A stretch of 64,000 nucleotides of DNA from Chryseobacterium tagetis. Its GTDB lineage: Bacteria > Bacteroidota > Bacteroidia > Flavobacteriales > Weeksellaceae. The stretch lies in assembly GCF_016735585.2 (NCBI RefSeq), contig NZ_JAERSE020000005.1, positions 186,001 to 250,000 on the forward strand, given 5' to 3'. Below the pieces are notes generated by a model, which saw only the letters and a program-made list of their open reading frames with translations, made no database searches and was not told the origin of the DNA. Shown here piece by piece: positions 1-7,944 of the stretch. Numbering within the stretch: the first letter of the stretch is position 1; each line of letters opens with the position of its first letter. The position numbers and the translations under genes are program-made.

Positions 1-1
1 A

Positions 2-505
2 AATGGAGTAGAGCAGGGAATCGACAGAGGGTTGTCTTACGCTCCGTATGCAGATTTGATCTGGATGGAAACTTCAAACCCCGATTTAGAACAGGCGAAA
101 AGATTTGCAGAAGGAATTCATGCAAAATTCCCGGATAAAATGTTGGCATATAATTGTTCTCCATCATTTAACTGGGCAGCAAGACTAAGTGTTGATGAAA
201 TGCTTAATTTCAGAGAGGAGCTGGCAAAAATGGGCTATAAGTTCCAGTTTATCACATTGGCAGGTTTCCATGCGTTGAATACAGCCATGTTTGAATTGGC
301 TTTAGCATACAAAGAAAAAGGAATGGCTGGATATTCCGAATTGCAGGAGCGTGAATTTGCATTGCAAAAACGAGGGTTCAGAGCCGTGAAACATCAGTCT
401 TTTGTAGGGACAGGATATTTCGATGAGGTTCAGAATATTGTAACCAATGGCGCTTCGGCGACAGTGGCGATGAAAGATTCTACAGAGACGGCGCAATTTC
501 ATTAA
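2..505 (+). CDS. aceA: isocitrate lyase, C-terminal part (5' end outside window)
   Basis: Isocitrate lyase cleaves isocitrate to glyoxylate and succinate in the glyoxylate shunt. The reading frame is open from base 2, so only the last 167 residues are present; the family is usually about 430 residues. Visible family motifs are YAPYADLIWMETS and the substrate-binding stretch YNCSPSFNWAA. A TTG at base 32 could be read as a start, but the frame continues upstream with NGVEQGIDRG, which also matches the family, so the gene simply begins before the window. A hairpin terminator follows. Identification is firm. Confidence 0.95.
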   Translation, partial: NGVEQGIDRGLSYAPYADLIWMETSNPDLEQAKRFAEGIHAKFPDKMLAYNCSPSFNWAARLSVDEMLNFREELAKMGYKFQFITLAGFHALNTAMFELALAYKEKGMAGYSELQEREFALQKRGFRAVKHQSFVGTGYFDEVQNIVTNGASATVAMKDSTETAQFH

Positions 506-538
506 AAAGTCCCGATTTAAATCCATTTTATGGTCAAG

Positions 539-570
539 ACCTTCTCTGTTTTGGGAAGGTTTTGCTTTTT
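539..570 (+). terminator. terminator after aceA
   Basis: Stem ACCTTC/GAAGGT with a 10-base loop, followed by a T-rich run. It separates aceA from the thioesterase gene. Confidence 0.55.
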
Positions 571-584
571 AAGTCCTATTTTTG
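551..584 (+). promoter_or_regulatory. promoter of thioesterase gene
   Basis: TTG at 551-553, then 23 bases, then TATTTTTG at 577-584, matching the Bacteroidota TTG/TAnnTTTG promoter. The alternative TTG start codon of the next ORF lies inside this element, so the ATG at 603 is the better start. Confidence 0.5.
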
Positions 585-602
585 AATAAATATTTGAAGA
601 AG

Positions 603-986
603 ATGAGTTTGATTTTTGAAAAACAAATACAGGTTACTGAGCAGCATATTGATGGGAATAACCACGTAAACAATGTTCAGTATGTACATTGGGTGGAAGA
701 AATTGCCGGAGAACATTGGGATTTTGTGAAGCATAAAACCGAGTTTTCAGAATTTGTGTGGATGCTTCTTGATCATCATATTCAGTATAAAAAACAGGTG
801 TATCTCAATGATATTATTACGATAAAAACCTATCCGAAAGCGCCTGAAGGAATCCGACAGCCGAGAAAAGTTGAATTTTACTGTAACAATCAGTTAGTGG
901 TGGATTCAAGTACACTTTGGGTGTTGGTGGATGTGGAAACACAGAGAATTAAAAGATTGGAAAGCGATTGGCTGGATAAACTTTAA
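603..986 (+). CDS. acyl-CoA thioesterase, 4HBT hot-dog family
   Basis: A 127-residue cytosolic protein with the single hot-dog fold of the 4-hydroxybenzoyl-CoA thioesterase/acyl-ACP thioesterase family, predicted to hydrolyse acyl-CoA or acyl-ACP thioesters; the substrate is unknown. The signature is at residues 17-30 (D-G-N-N-H-V-N-N-V-Q-Y), where Asp17 and the HVNN stretch belong to the catalytic helix. The frame extends to a TTG at 582, but that codon overlaps the TAnnTTTG element, so I place the start at the ATG. The next gene, queD, has its own promoter. Confidence 0.8.
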   Translation: MSLIFEKQIQVTEQHIDGNNHVNNVQYVHWVEEIAGEHWDFVKHKTEFSEFVWMLLDHHIQYKKQVYLNDIITIKTYPKAPEGIRQPRKVEFYCNNQLVVDSSTLWVLVDVETQRIKRLESDWLDKL

Positions 987-1034
987 GAACTATTCTTTCG
1001 TAGATGATAAGGTAAATTCAAAACCCAAATTCCT

Positions 1035-1042
1035 TATCTTTG
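1035..1042 (+). promoter_or_regulatory. -7 element of queD, start-proximal
   Basis: TATCTTTG fits TAnnTTTG and ends 4 bases before the queD ATG. The expected transcription start falls at or next to the ATG, so the mRNA may be leaderless. No clear -33 TTG at the usual distance. Confidence 0.5.
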
Positions 1043-1046
1043 CAAC

Positions 1047-1493
1047 ATGATACGTATTACAAAAATTTTTACATTCGAAACAGCGCATGTGCTGTACAAT
1101 TACGACGGAAAATGTAAAAATATGCACGGACATTCTTACAAGCTGTTTGTAACAGTGAAAGGAAAGCCGATTAATGATATTGAAAACCCGAAAAACGGGA
1201 TGGTGGTAGACTTTGGCGATATTAAAACCATTGTAAAATCTGAAATTGTGGATGTTTGGGATCATGCAGTGATGATCAATGCACTTTCACCTCATAAAGA
1301 ACTGGGAGAAGGTCTGGAAAATCAGGGACATAAAGTGATTTATTGTACGTTTCAGCCGACCTGCGAAAATATGTTATACGCTATTGCAGCAAAAATAAAG
1401 TCAAGACTTCCCGAAGGAATTTCTTTGGCCTATCTTAAACTTCACGAAACGGAAAACTCTTACGGAGAGTGGTTTGCAGAAGATAATCAATAA
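1047..1493 (+). CDS. queD: 6-carboxytetrahydropterin synthase (QueD/PTPS family)
   Basis: Converts 7,8-dihydroneopterin triphosphate to 6-carboxy-5,6,7,8-tetrahydropterin, the second step of queuosine (preQ0) synthesis. The 148-residue protein has zinc ligands His14, His27 and His29, and the catalytic Cys23 sits in the C-x3-HGH arrangement (C-K-N-M-H-G-H). The later HETENSYGEW stretch carries the catalytic glutamate of the family. The start is supported by the TAnnTTTG element directly upstream. Fifteen bases separate it from the LpxH-like gene, so they are probably co-transcribed. A mammalian-type PTPS role is less likely because of the short C-x3-HGH motif. Confidence 0.9.
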   Translation: MIRITKIFTFETAHVLYNYDGKCKNMHGHSYKLFVTVKGKPINDIENPKNGMVVDFGDIKTIVKSEIVDVWDHAVMINALSPHKELGEGLENQGHKVIYCTFQPTCENMLYAIAAKIKSRLPEGISLAYLKLHETENSYGEWFAEDNQ

Positions 1494-1508
1494 TCTAAAA
1501 CTAAAACG

Positions 1509-2279
1509 GTGTTAAAAACGACCATCAATTTAGAACCTGGAAAAAAAGTATATTTCGCTTCAGATCAGCATTTTGGTGCGCCCAATCCTAAGGACAGCAA
1601 AGTGCGTGAAGAGCGATTTATTCGTTGGATGGATGAGATTAAACATGATGCTCAGGTGTTGTTTTTAATGGGAGATCTTTTCGATTTCTGGCACGAATGG
1701 AAGCATGTAATTCCAAAAGGTTACGTGCGTGTTTTAGGAAAAATAGCAGAACTCAAAGATCGTGGAATTCACATTTATTTCTTTGTAGGTAATCACGATC
1801 TGTGGATGAAAGATTATCTGGAAGAAGAAATAGGATGCACGGTTTTTTATAAAAAACAATACTTTGAAATGGGCGGAAAGCAGTTTCTTTTAGCCCACGG
1901 AGATGGTTTGGGACCGGGAGATAAAGGATATAAAAGAATGAAAAAAGTCTTTACAAATCCAGTGGCTCAGTGGTTTTTTAAATGGCTTCATCCCGATATT
2001 GCAATGAAAATCGCATTGTATATGTCACAGAAAAATAAAATGATCTCAGGAGATGAAGACAAAGAATTTTTAGGAGAAGACAAAGAGTTTTTGATTATCT
2101 ATTCTAAAAAGAAACTCGAAACCGAAAATATAGATTACTTCATTTACGGTCACCGTCACCTTCCTATGGTTTTGGATCTGCAGGGGAAAGCGAAGTATAT
2201 TAATCTCGGAGACTGGATTTCGTATTTCACTTATGGTGTTTTTGAAAAAGACTTTGAACTAAAAACATTTGAGAAGTAA
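1509..2279 (+). CDS. lpxH: UDP-2,3-diacylglucosamine diphosphatase-like metallophosphoesterase (LpxH-like)
   Basis: A 256-residue calcineurin-like phosphoesterase, predicted to hydrolyse UDP-2,3-diacylglucosamine to lipid X in lipid A synthesis at the inner membrane. All metal-binding motifs are present in order: ASDQHFG (Asp19, His21), LMGDLFDFW, VGNHDLW, LAHGDG and GHRHLP. The W-H-E-W stretch after GDxxD is typical of the LpxH group. The start is GTG; no ATG precedes the first motif. It follows queD by 15 bases. The gene symbol is by family resemblance; the substrate is not proven. Confidence 0.8.
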   Translation: MLKTTINLEPGKKVYFASDQHFGAPNPKDSKVREERFIRWMDEIKHDAQVLFLMGDLFDFWHEWKHVIPKGYVRVLGKIAELKDRGIHIYFFVGNHDLWMKDYLEEEIGCTVFYKKQYFEMGGKQFLLAHGDGLGPGDKGYKRMKKVFTNPVAQWFFKWLHPDIAMKIALYMSQKNKMISGDEDKEFLGEDKEFLIIYSKKKLETENIDYFIYGHRHLPMVLDLQGKAKYINLGDWISYFTYGVFEKDFELKTFEK

Positions 2280-2469
2280 ACAAAAAAAATTACCCCATAT
2301 TGAGGTAATCTTCGGATCGAAAATTAATTCTATCCTGTTTTTAATCCATATTCCGGTGAATTAATTGCAAGAATTTTACCAAAACTTGCTTTTAATATTA
2401 AGAAATAATTAAAATTGGTTATTTATTAGATAAGTGTCTCGTTTTGAGTTAATAATAAATTGAAAAAAA

Positions 2470-3456
2470 TTGAGTACAATATTTGACATACAGACAGAAC
2501 AAGACTTTTTGGCTGAATCATTGAAGGTTTTCCGCTACCAATATGAAAATATAGAGGTGTACAGAAATTTTGTCAGCTATCTCAAGATAATACCTGATGA
2601 GGTGACAACGCTGGAGAAAATTCCGTTTCTTCCCATAGAAATGTTTAAAAATCATAAAGTTATTGATAGAAATGTAACGGCTGATCTTTTTTTTCAGAGC
2701 TCCGGAACCACTCAGATGAATTTATCAAAACATTTCATTGCCGACGAAAATATATATCAGGAAAGTATTTATAAAAGCTTCGAACAGTTTATCGGAAAAC
2801 CCGAAGATTTCATATTTTTAGGATTGCTGCCAAGTTACCTTGAAAGACAAAACTCATCATTGATTTATATGGTAGATTATCTGATGAAAAAATCTGCCAA
2901 ACCCGAAAACGGCTATTTCCTTTACAACCATTCAGATTTATTTGAATTATTAAATACTATACAAGATAAAAAAGTGATTCTTTTCGGGGTTTCCTTTGCT
3001 TTATTGGATTTCCTTGATTATTGTCATTCCGAACGAAGTGAAGAATCTCTGAATTTTCTTGAAAATCTCATTGTCATTGAAACCGGCGGAATGAAAGGAC
3101 GAAAAGAAGAAATGACAAAAGATGAACTGCTTGAAATTTTAAAAAATGGTTTCAAAACAGATAAGATCTACTCGGAATATTCTATGACTGAACTTCTTTC
3201 TCAGGCATATTCATTAGGTAATAACGAATATGATTGCCCCAATTGGATGAAAGTGATGATTAGAAATGCTGAAGATCCCTTCGCTTATGAAAAAGAAGGA
3301 AGAACAGGAGCTATTAATATCATTGATCTGGCAAATATTCATTCGTGTTCATTCATAGCCACTCAGGATTTAGGAAAAATAGTTGGGAGTAAATTTCAGG
3401 TCTTAGGAAGAATCGATCATTCAGATATTCGGGGATGCAGCCTTCTTGTTTCTTAA
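2470..3456 (+). CDS. LuxE/acyl-protein synthetase-like enzyme with an in-frame REP-derived segment
   Basis: A 328-residue protein of the LuxE/PaaK-like branch of adenylate-forming enzymes, which activate or transfer acyl groups. The P-loop-like SSGTT is at residues 77-81 and IETGGMKGR near 204-212. No luxC or luxD is adjacent, so this is not a bioluminescence operon; in Bacteroidota such genes often stand alone. The predicted start is TTG. Residues 185-194 (CHSERSEESL) are translated from a copy of a dispersed palindromic repeat, inserted in frame between two conserved blocks. A terminator follows. The substrate is unknown. Confidence 0.75.
   Translation: MSTIFDIQTEQDFLAESLKVFRYQYENIEVYRNFVSYLKIIPDEVTTLEKIPFLPIEMFKNHKVIDRNVTADLFFQSSGTTQMNLSKHFIADENIYQESIYKSFEQFIGKPEDFIFLGLLPSYLERQNSSLIYMVDYLMKKSAKPENGYFLYNHSDLFELLNTIQDKKVILFGVSFALLDFLDYCHSERSEESLNFLENLIVIETGGMKGRKEEMTKDELLEILKNGFKTDKIYSEYSMTELLSQAYSLGNNEYDCPNWMKVMIRNAEDPFAYEKEGRTGAINIIDLANIHSCSFIATQDLGKIVGSKFQVLGRIDHSDIRGCSLLVS
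3022..3051 (+). repeat. REP-like half element inside CDS
   Basis: Begins TGTCATTCCGAACGAAGTGA and continues AGAATCTCTG. It resembles the arms of the palindromes at 7149-7217 and 56517-56587 and the half at 52249. Here it is translated in frame as CHSERSEESL. Confidence 0.8.
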
Positions 3457-3475
3457 ATAGTAAAGTATAAAAAAT

Positions 3476-3508
3476 AAAAATCCTGTTAGTTAATAACAGG
3501 ATTTTTTA
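3476..3508. terminator. bidirectional terminator between LuxE-like gene and aqpZ
   Basis: Stem AAAAATCCTGTTA/TAACAGGATTTTT with a 5-base loop, A-rich on the left and T-rich on the right. It sits between two convergent genes and can serve both. Confidence 0.85.
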
Positions 3509-3527
3509 TGTGTTGAGAAGTTGTTGT

Positions 3528-4265
3528 TTAATGGGCAAGTTCCTCTTCCTGATTTCTCTGAAGCAAGAATTTGTAGATCAATCCGCCAACAATACCACCT
3601 AAAATAGGAGCAACCCAGAATAACCACAACTGGGATAATGCATGACCTCCTACGAAAACAGCCTGAGAAAGGGATCTTGCAGGATTTACTGAAGTGTTGG
3701 TAATAGGAATTGAAATCAAATGAATTAAAGTAAGAGCCAGACCAATTGCAATACCTGCAAATTTTCCGTTGGCATACTTATCCGTTGCTCCCATAATGAT
3801 GATAAGGAAAAACGCCGTTAAGATAAACTCTGCAAGAAAAGCAGCTCCCATAGAATAACCTTTCCCAAAATAGACGGCATCCCCGTAAAAATTGGTGGCA
3901 AAAGCTCCGGGACCGGAAAAATCGGGTTCACCTGAGCCGCTTAAAATAGTGTATAATGCTCCTGCTGCAACGATAGCGCCTAAACACTGTGCAACAACGT
4001 AAGAAATAAGATCTTTGGCAGGAAATCTTCCGCCGGCTAAAAGACCAAATGAAACAGCAGGATTAAAATGTCCTCCCGAAATATGACCGACAGCATAAGC
4101 CATCGTAAGTACAGTAAGCCCGAATGCTAAAGCCACCCCTACGAGAAGGATGCCCATTTGACCGGTAGAAGCCGGAGCAATCTGAGAAGCGAAAATTGCA
4201 CTTCCACAACCTCCGAAAACAAGCCAGAACGTGCCGAAAAATTCAGCGAAAAGTTTTTTTATCAT
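3528..4265 (-). CDS. aqpZ: aquaporin Z, water channel
   Basis: Inner-membrane water channel of the MIP family, 245 residues with six membrane spans and two half-helices. Both NPA boxes are present: HFNPAV at residues 66-71 and SVNPARS at 192-198. The stretch IHLISIPITNTSVNPAR has the selectivity-filter His and Arg typical of water-selective AqpZ rather than glycerol facilitators. The gene ends at a shared terminator and is monocistronic. A possible TAAATTTG element lies 22 bases upstream of the ATG. Confidence 0.95.
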   Translation of the reverse strand: MIKKLFAEFFGTFWLVFGGCGSAIFASQIAPASTGQMGILLVGVALAFGLTVLTMAYAVGHISGGHFNPAVSFGLLAGGRFPAKDLISYVVAQCLGAIVAAGALYTILSGSGEPDFSGPGAFATNFYGDAVYFGKGYSMGAAFLAEFILTAFFLIIIMGATDKYANGKFAGIAIGLALTLIHLISIPITNTSVNPARSLSQAVFVGGHALSQLWLFWVAPILGGIVGGLIYKFLLQRNQEEELAH

Positions 4266-4287
4266 ATGATTATTTTGTAAGTTATCT

Positions 4288-4295
4288 CAAATTTA
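4288..4295 (-). promoter_or_regulatory. possible -7 element of aqpZ
   Basis: TAAATTTG on the minus strand, 22 bases upstream of the aqpZ ATG. No TTG at the standard -33 distance, so support is moderate. Confidence 0.4.
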
Positions 4296-4465
4296 TAATT
4301 AAAATATTGAATTTTAAGATAATTTTTAAAAATATTTATAGGTAATTTCATGTAATGTTTTTAATTTAATAAAATTATTAGAAAGAGTAACAAAACAACG
4401 ATAGCACGGTATTTGAAGGGTATGGAATAAGGTAATTTTCGATTATAAATTCAAAAATCATTTTA

Positions 4466-5086
4466 ATGAAAAAGTATATAGGTCTGTTCTTTTTATCTTT
4501 TAGTTTTTGTATTTATTCTGCTCAGGTTGCAAGAAAAGCTTTCCCATGCTACGATCTGAGTCAGGTGATGAGAGTAGAACCTACACCTCTATATAAACCT
4601 CATCTGGATGCTTCCAAAAGTTTCGGGATAAAGCTTCTTGAAGATTCTAAAGCTGTTCAGAAGTATATCAATAACGGGAAATTTCATAAAATAAAAAAAT
4701 CAGGAAAAGGCTATCACGTACAAAAATTAGATTACAGCAGGGCCTGGATGGTTTCAAAAGGAAAATCAATGCTGGAAAAAATAGGAGCGCGCTTTAGCAA
4801 AGAAACAAAAGGACACACATTTACAGTTTCATCAATTACCAGAACGCTGGAAGATCAATGCCGTCTAAGAAGGGTGAATTCTAATGCCGCATTGGGCATC
4901 AGTTCTCATAACTACGGAAACTCTTTTGATATTTCTTACGTAAGGTTTAATAATGTACTCAGATACAATCCTAAAATGGAGCTGGCTTTAGAGAAAATAT
5001 TAAAATATTACTATGATTTAGGAAAAATCTATTACATTAAAGAAAGGCAACAAAGCTGTTTTCATGTTACCGTAAAAAACTATTGA
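4466..5086 (+). CDS. secreted M15-like (DUF5715-type) protein
   Basis: A 206-residue protein with an N-terminal signal peptide (residues 1-19, ending IYSAQ), so periplasmic. The central part contains SSITRTLEDQ, then SSHNYGNSFDISYVRF, then a C-terminal CFHVTV. The spaced S-x-H-x-x-G-x-x-x-D and H motifs recall the zinc site of D-Ala-D-Ala carboxypeptidase-like (M15/VanY) proteins, which suggests a peptidoglycan-related role. The name DUF5715 is from memory. It lies alone between aqpZ and the ABC-F gene; no clear promoter seen. Confidence 0.65.
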   Translation: MKKYIGLFFLSFSFCIYSAQVARKAFPCYDLSQVMRVEPTPLYKPHLDASKSFGIKLLEDSKAVQKYINNGKFHKIKKSGKGYHVQKLDYSRAWMVSKGKSMLEKIGARFSKETKGHTFTVSSITRTLEDQCRLRRVNSNAALGISSHNYGNSFDISYVRFNNVLRYNPKMELALEKILKYYYDLGKIYYIKERQQSCFHVTVKNY

Positions 5087-5142
5087 TATTTAAAGGAATT
5101 ATCAAGAAATTTTTCTTTTCATTAAATTCATTTCTTTTTCCG

Positions 5143-5150
5143 TATTTTTG
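5143..5150 (+). promoter_or_regulatory. -7 element of ABC-F gene
   Basis: TATTTTTG followed by CACC, 41 bases before the ATG at 5192. No good -33 TTG. Confidence 0.5.
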
Positions 5151-5191
5151 CACCCTGAAAATTCATTATTCACTATTAATCATTATTTAAC

Positions 5192-7120
5192 ATGCTTTCG
5201 GTTCAAGGTCTAGGATTACATCATTCAGGAACATATTTGTTTCAAAACGTGAATTTCACGATTAAAAAGGATGATAAAATTGGTTTGGTTGGTAAAAATG
5301 GAGCGGGGAAATCCACTTTATTGAAAATGCTTTCCGGGGAAATTACTTTCTACGAAGGAAACGTGGTTCCGGAAGGAAACATCACGATCGGTTTCCTGAA
5401 ACAGGATCTTGATTTCGTAAAAGGGAGAACGGTTTGGGACGAAACCATGCAGGCTTTTGAGCAGATCAATGCCTGGAAAAATGAGCTTGAAGATGTAAAT
5501 CATCAGATGACAACAAGAACCGACTATGAAAGCGATTCTTATACGGATCTGATTAATAAAATGACCGAACTGAATGATCTTTTAATGAACCACGATGCCT
5601 ACAATCTTGAAGGTGACATGGAAAAAGTATTGTTTGGTCTTGGTTTTAAAGCCGATGATTTCCAGAAAATCACCGATGAATTTTCAGGAGGCTGGAGAAT
5701 GAGAATCGAATTGGCCAAACTGCTTCTTCAGAAGAATGACATCATGCTTCTCGATGAGCCTACCAACCACTTGGATATGGAATCAATTATGTGGCTGGAA
5801 AACTTCCTGAAAGACTATCCTGGAGCGATTGTTTTGGTAAGTCACGATAAGCAGTTCATGACTGCTGTTTGCAACAGAACATTTGATGTGAACAACAGAA
5901 AAGTTGATGATTATAAAGCAGATTATTCCAAATATCTGATCATGCGTGAAGACCGCCGTGAAAAACTGATTCAGGCTAAAAAGAATCAGGATGCGGAGAT
6001 CAAGCAAATGGAAGACAATATTAATAAGTTCCGTGCAAGTGCTACCAAAGCATCTTTTGCGCAGTCGCTTATTAAAAAATTAGATAAAATAGAACGTATT
6101 GAAGTGGATAACGAAGACGTTTCAAAATTCAATATTCGTTTCGTTCAGTCACAGGTTCCCGGAAAAATTATTTTCGAAGCGGAAAACTTAGGAAAAGCTT
6201 ACGGCGAAAAACAAATCTTTGATGATGTAGACTTTATCGTTCAGAGAGGAGACAGAATTGCGCTTCTGGGACAGAACGGTCAGGGAAAAACAACGTTGGC
6301 AAAAATTCTTGCTGGAGATATCAAAGATCACTCAGGTTCCTGGAATCTTGGGCATAATGTGAATATCGGTTACTTCGCCCAAAATCAGGAAGAAGTTCTT
6401 ACTCCGAATAAAACAGTTCAGGAAGAAGCGGAAGACGCAGCAACAGAAGAAACAAGACCTAGAGTTCGTGATTTGTTAGGATCTTTCCTTTTCCAGGGAG
6501 AAGCGGTGAACAAAAAAACAAAAGTACTTTCCGGAGGGGAGAGAAACCGTTTGGCGCTTTGTAAACTGCTTTTACGTCCGTTCAATACGTTGATCATGGA
6601 TGAGCCTACGAACCACTTGGATATTCAGTCTAAGGAGATTATCAAATTAGCACTTCAGAAGTTTGAAGGAACATTGATCGTAATTTCGCACGACAGGGAA
6701 TTCTTACAGGGGCTTTGTGATAAGATCTATGAATTCCGTGACGGAAAAATGAAAGAATTCTTAGGAGATATCAATGAATATCTTGAATTCAGACAAAAAG
6801 AATCGATCAGAGAAATTTCTGCAGAAAAAGCAAAACTTCACAGTGAAGCACCGAAAGTTGAGGAGAAAAAGGTGGAAGAAAAACCGGTAGTCAACACTCA
6901 GTCGAATGTGATCCTAAGCAAAGAGCAGAAGAACATTCAGAATAAAATTAAGAAAGTAGAAGAAAAAATTAGCGAACTGGAAACCAAAGTAGAAGAATTC
7001 GAAACTTCTTTTACCAACGAGAACCCATCTGACGAGACTTTAGAAAAATACAATAAAACTAAAGAAGAATTGGAACTTGCTCTGCAGGAATGGGAATATT
7101 TGGGAACTCAGCTGGATTAA
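5192..7120 (+). CDS. ABC-F family ATPase
   Basis: A 642-residue soluble protein with two fused ABC ATPase domains and no membrane spans, typical of ABC-F factors that act on the ribosome. First domain: Walker A GKNGAGKST at 34-42, signature FSGGWRMR, Walker B with LLDEPTNHLD. Second domain: GQNGQGKTT, LSGGERNR and LIMDEPTNHLD. A charged linker between the domains matches the P-site tRNA interaction motif region, and the last roughly 90 residues are a Lys/Glu-rich coiled coil, as in Uup/YheS-type members. The resistance subgroup cannot be assigned by eye; a housekeeping role is more likely. Confidence 0.9.
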   Translation: MLSVQGLGLHHSGTYLFQNVNFTIKKDDKIGLVGKNGAGKSTLLKMLSGEITFYEGNVVPEGNITIGFLKQDLDFVKGRTVWDETMQAFEQINAWKNELEDVNHQMTTRTDYESDSYTDLINKMTELNDLLMNHDAYNLEGDMEKVLFGLGFKADDFQKITDEFSGGWRMRIELAKLLLQKNDIMLLDEPTNHLDMESIMWLENFLKDYPGAIVLVSHDKQFMTAVCNRTFDVNNRKVDDYKADYSKYLIMREDRREKLIQAKKNQDAEIKQMEDNINKFRASATKASFAQSLIKKLDKIERIEVDNEDVSKFNIRFVQSQVPGKIIFEAENLGKAYGEKQIFDDVDFIVQRGDRIALLGQNGQGKTTLAKILAGDIKDHSGSWNLGHNVNIGYFAQNQEEVLTPNKTVQEEAEDAATEETRPRVRDLLGSFLFQGEAVNKKTKVLSGGERNRLALCKLLLRPFNTLIMDEPTNHLDIQSKEIIKLALQKFEGTLIVISHDREFLQGLCDKIYEFRDGKMKEFLGDINEYLEFRQKESIREISAEKAKLHSEAPKVEEKKVEEKPVVNTQSNVILSKEQKNIQNKIKKVEEKISELETKVEEFETSFTNENPSDETLEKYNKTKEELELALQEWEYLGTQLD

Positions 7121-7148
7121 TTTTATAGTAAAAAATAACCGTCCAATA

Positions 7149-7217
7149 TGTCATTCCGTAGGAATCTAGGTTCAGTCAAAGACTTGTTTACTTTGCTGAG
7201 ATTCCTCCGGAATGACA
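7149..7217. repeat. REP-like palindromic element
   Basis: Imperfect 19-bp inverted arms TGTCATTCCGTAGGAATCT and AGATTCCTCCGGAATGACA (18 of 19 pair) around a 31-bp centre. A related element occurs at 56517-56587, with half copies at 3022 and 52249. No transposase nearby. Confidence 0.85.
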
Positions 7218-7365
7218 AACGGATGTAAAATATAAGCTGTTTATTGTTCCTGTTTTATTTTTTTAATCATAAAACTGTAACAAAACCGCAATCATTTCTA
7301 CCTATCTGTTATAGTGATTAAAATATTTTAATAAAACTTTAATCCCAAAGCTTAAATTATTTTTA

Positions 7366-7373
7366 TAATTTTG
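7366..7373 (+). promoter_or_regulatory. -7 element, start-proximal
   Basis: TAATTTTG ends 4 bases before the ATG at 7378, which predicts a leaderless transcript. Confidence 0.5.
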
Positions 7374-7377
7374 ACGA

Positions 7378-7734
7378 ATGATTTTTAAAGAAAGCAGAAA
7401 TCTGAAGAATTTTATTTCCAAACTCTTGTTTGGGATCTATTTTCTTGCGCTGTTTTCTCAAAACTTTCACAGTCACAGTTCTGAAGAGGTTTTTAAAAAT
7501 TTCAGCTTTAAAAAATCAGAAAATACCGTTACCAAAAACATAGCAAAAGAAAAAGCAGCCGACTGTTTGGCCTGTCATTTCCTGGCTACAGGACATACCT
7601 TAGTGCCGGAAGAATTCAGTTTTTCTTTTGAAAACTATACACACGAAGTAGAGCAGATTCTTACTGTTCAGGAAAAAATATGGTCCCAGACTAAATTTAC
7701 CTTTCAGCTTCGCGGTCCCCCCGCAATTTCATAA
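7378..7734 (+). CDS. small exported Cys/His protein upstream of a TonB receptor
   Basis: A 118-residue protein with a hydrophobic N-terminal segment (about residues 12-28) and then FHSHS, D-C-L-A-C-H-F and several further His. It ends in LRGPPAIS. The CxxCH is a single motif in a short protein that otherwise looks unlike cytochrome c; small exported proteins with C-x-x-C-H and a terminal RGPP stretch often precede metal-related TonB receptors in Bacteroidota. I infer a metal-related role from the Cys/His content and position. The family is not recognised with certainty. Confidence 0.6.
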   Translation: MIFKESRNLKNFISKLLFGIYFLALFSQNFHSHSSEEVFKNFSFKKSENTVTKNIAKEKAADCLACHFLATGHTLVPEEFSFSFENYTHEVEQILTVQEKIWSQTKFTFQLRGPPAIS

Positions 7735-7944
7735 TTCATAGATTCTTTTATTGGCTTTAATTAGGTTTAAGGTTCAATCGTATGGGCGTAATGTATAAAA
7801 TCTGATATTCGGATTTTAACGGGAAAATTCCTGCACATTATTACTTTTTACATTGTTCGTTAAATACAAACTAATCAGTCAGTATTTTAAATTTTTTTTC
7901 GAAAAATGTACTTTATAACAAGTACGCAATCAATCTATTTAACA

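Noticed and set aside
2289..2309. Small hairpin ATTACC/GGTAAT after the LpxH-like gene as a terminator
   Set aside because: Short stem and no T run on the plus strand; the A run lies on the wrong side.
7558..7600. CxxCH in the 118-residue protein as a heme c site
   Set aside because: Single motif in a short Cys/His protein with no axial Met region; its position before a TonB receptor fits metal handling better.
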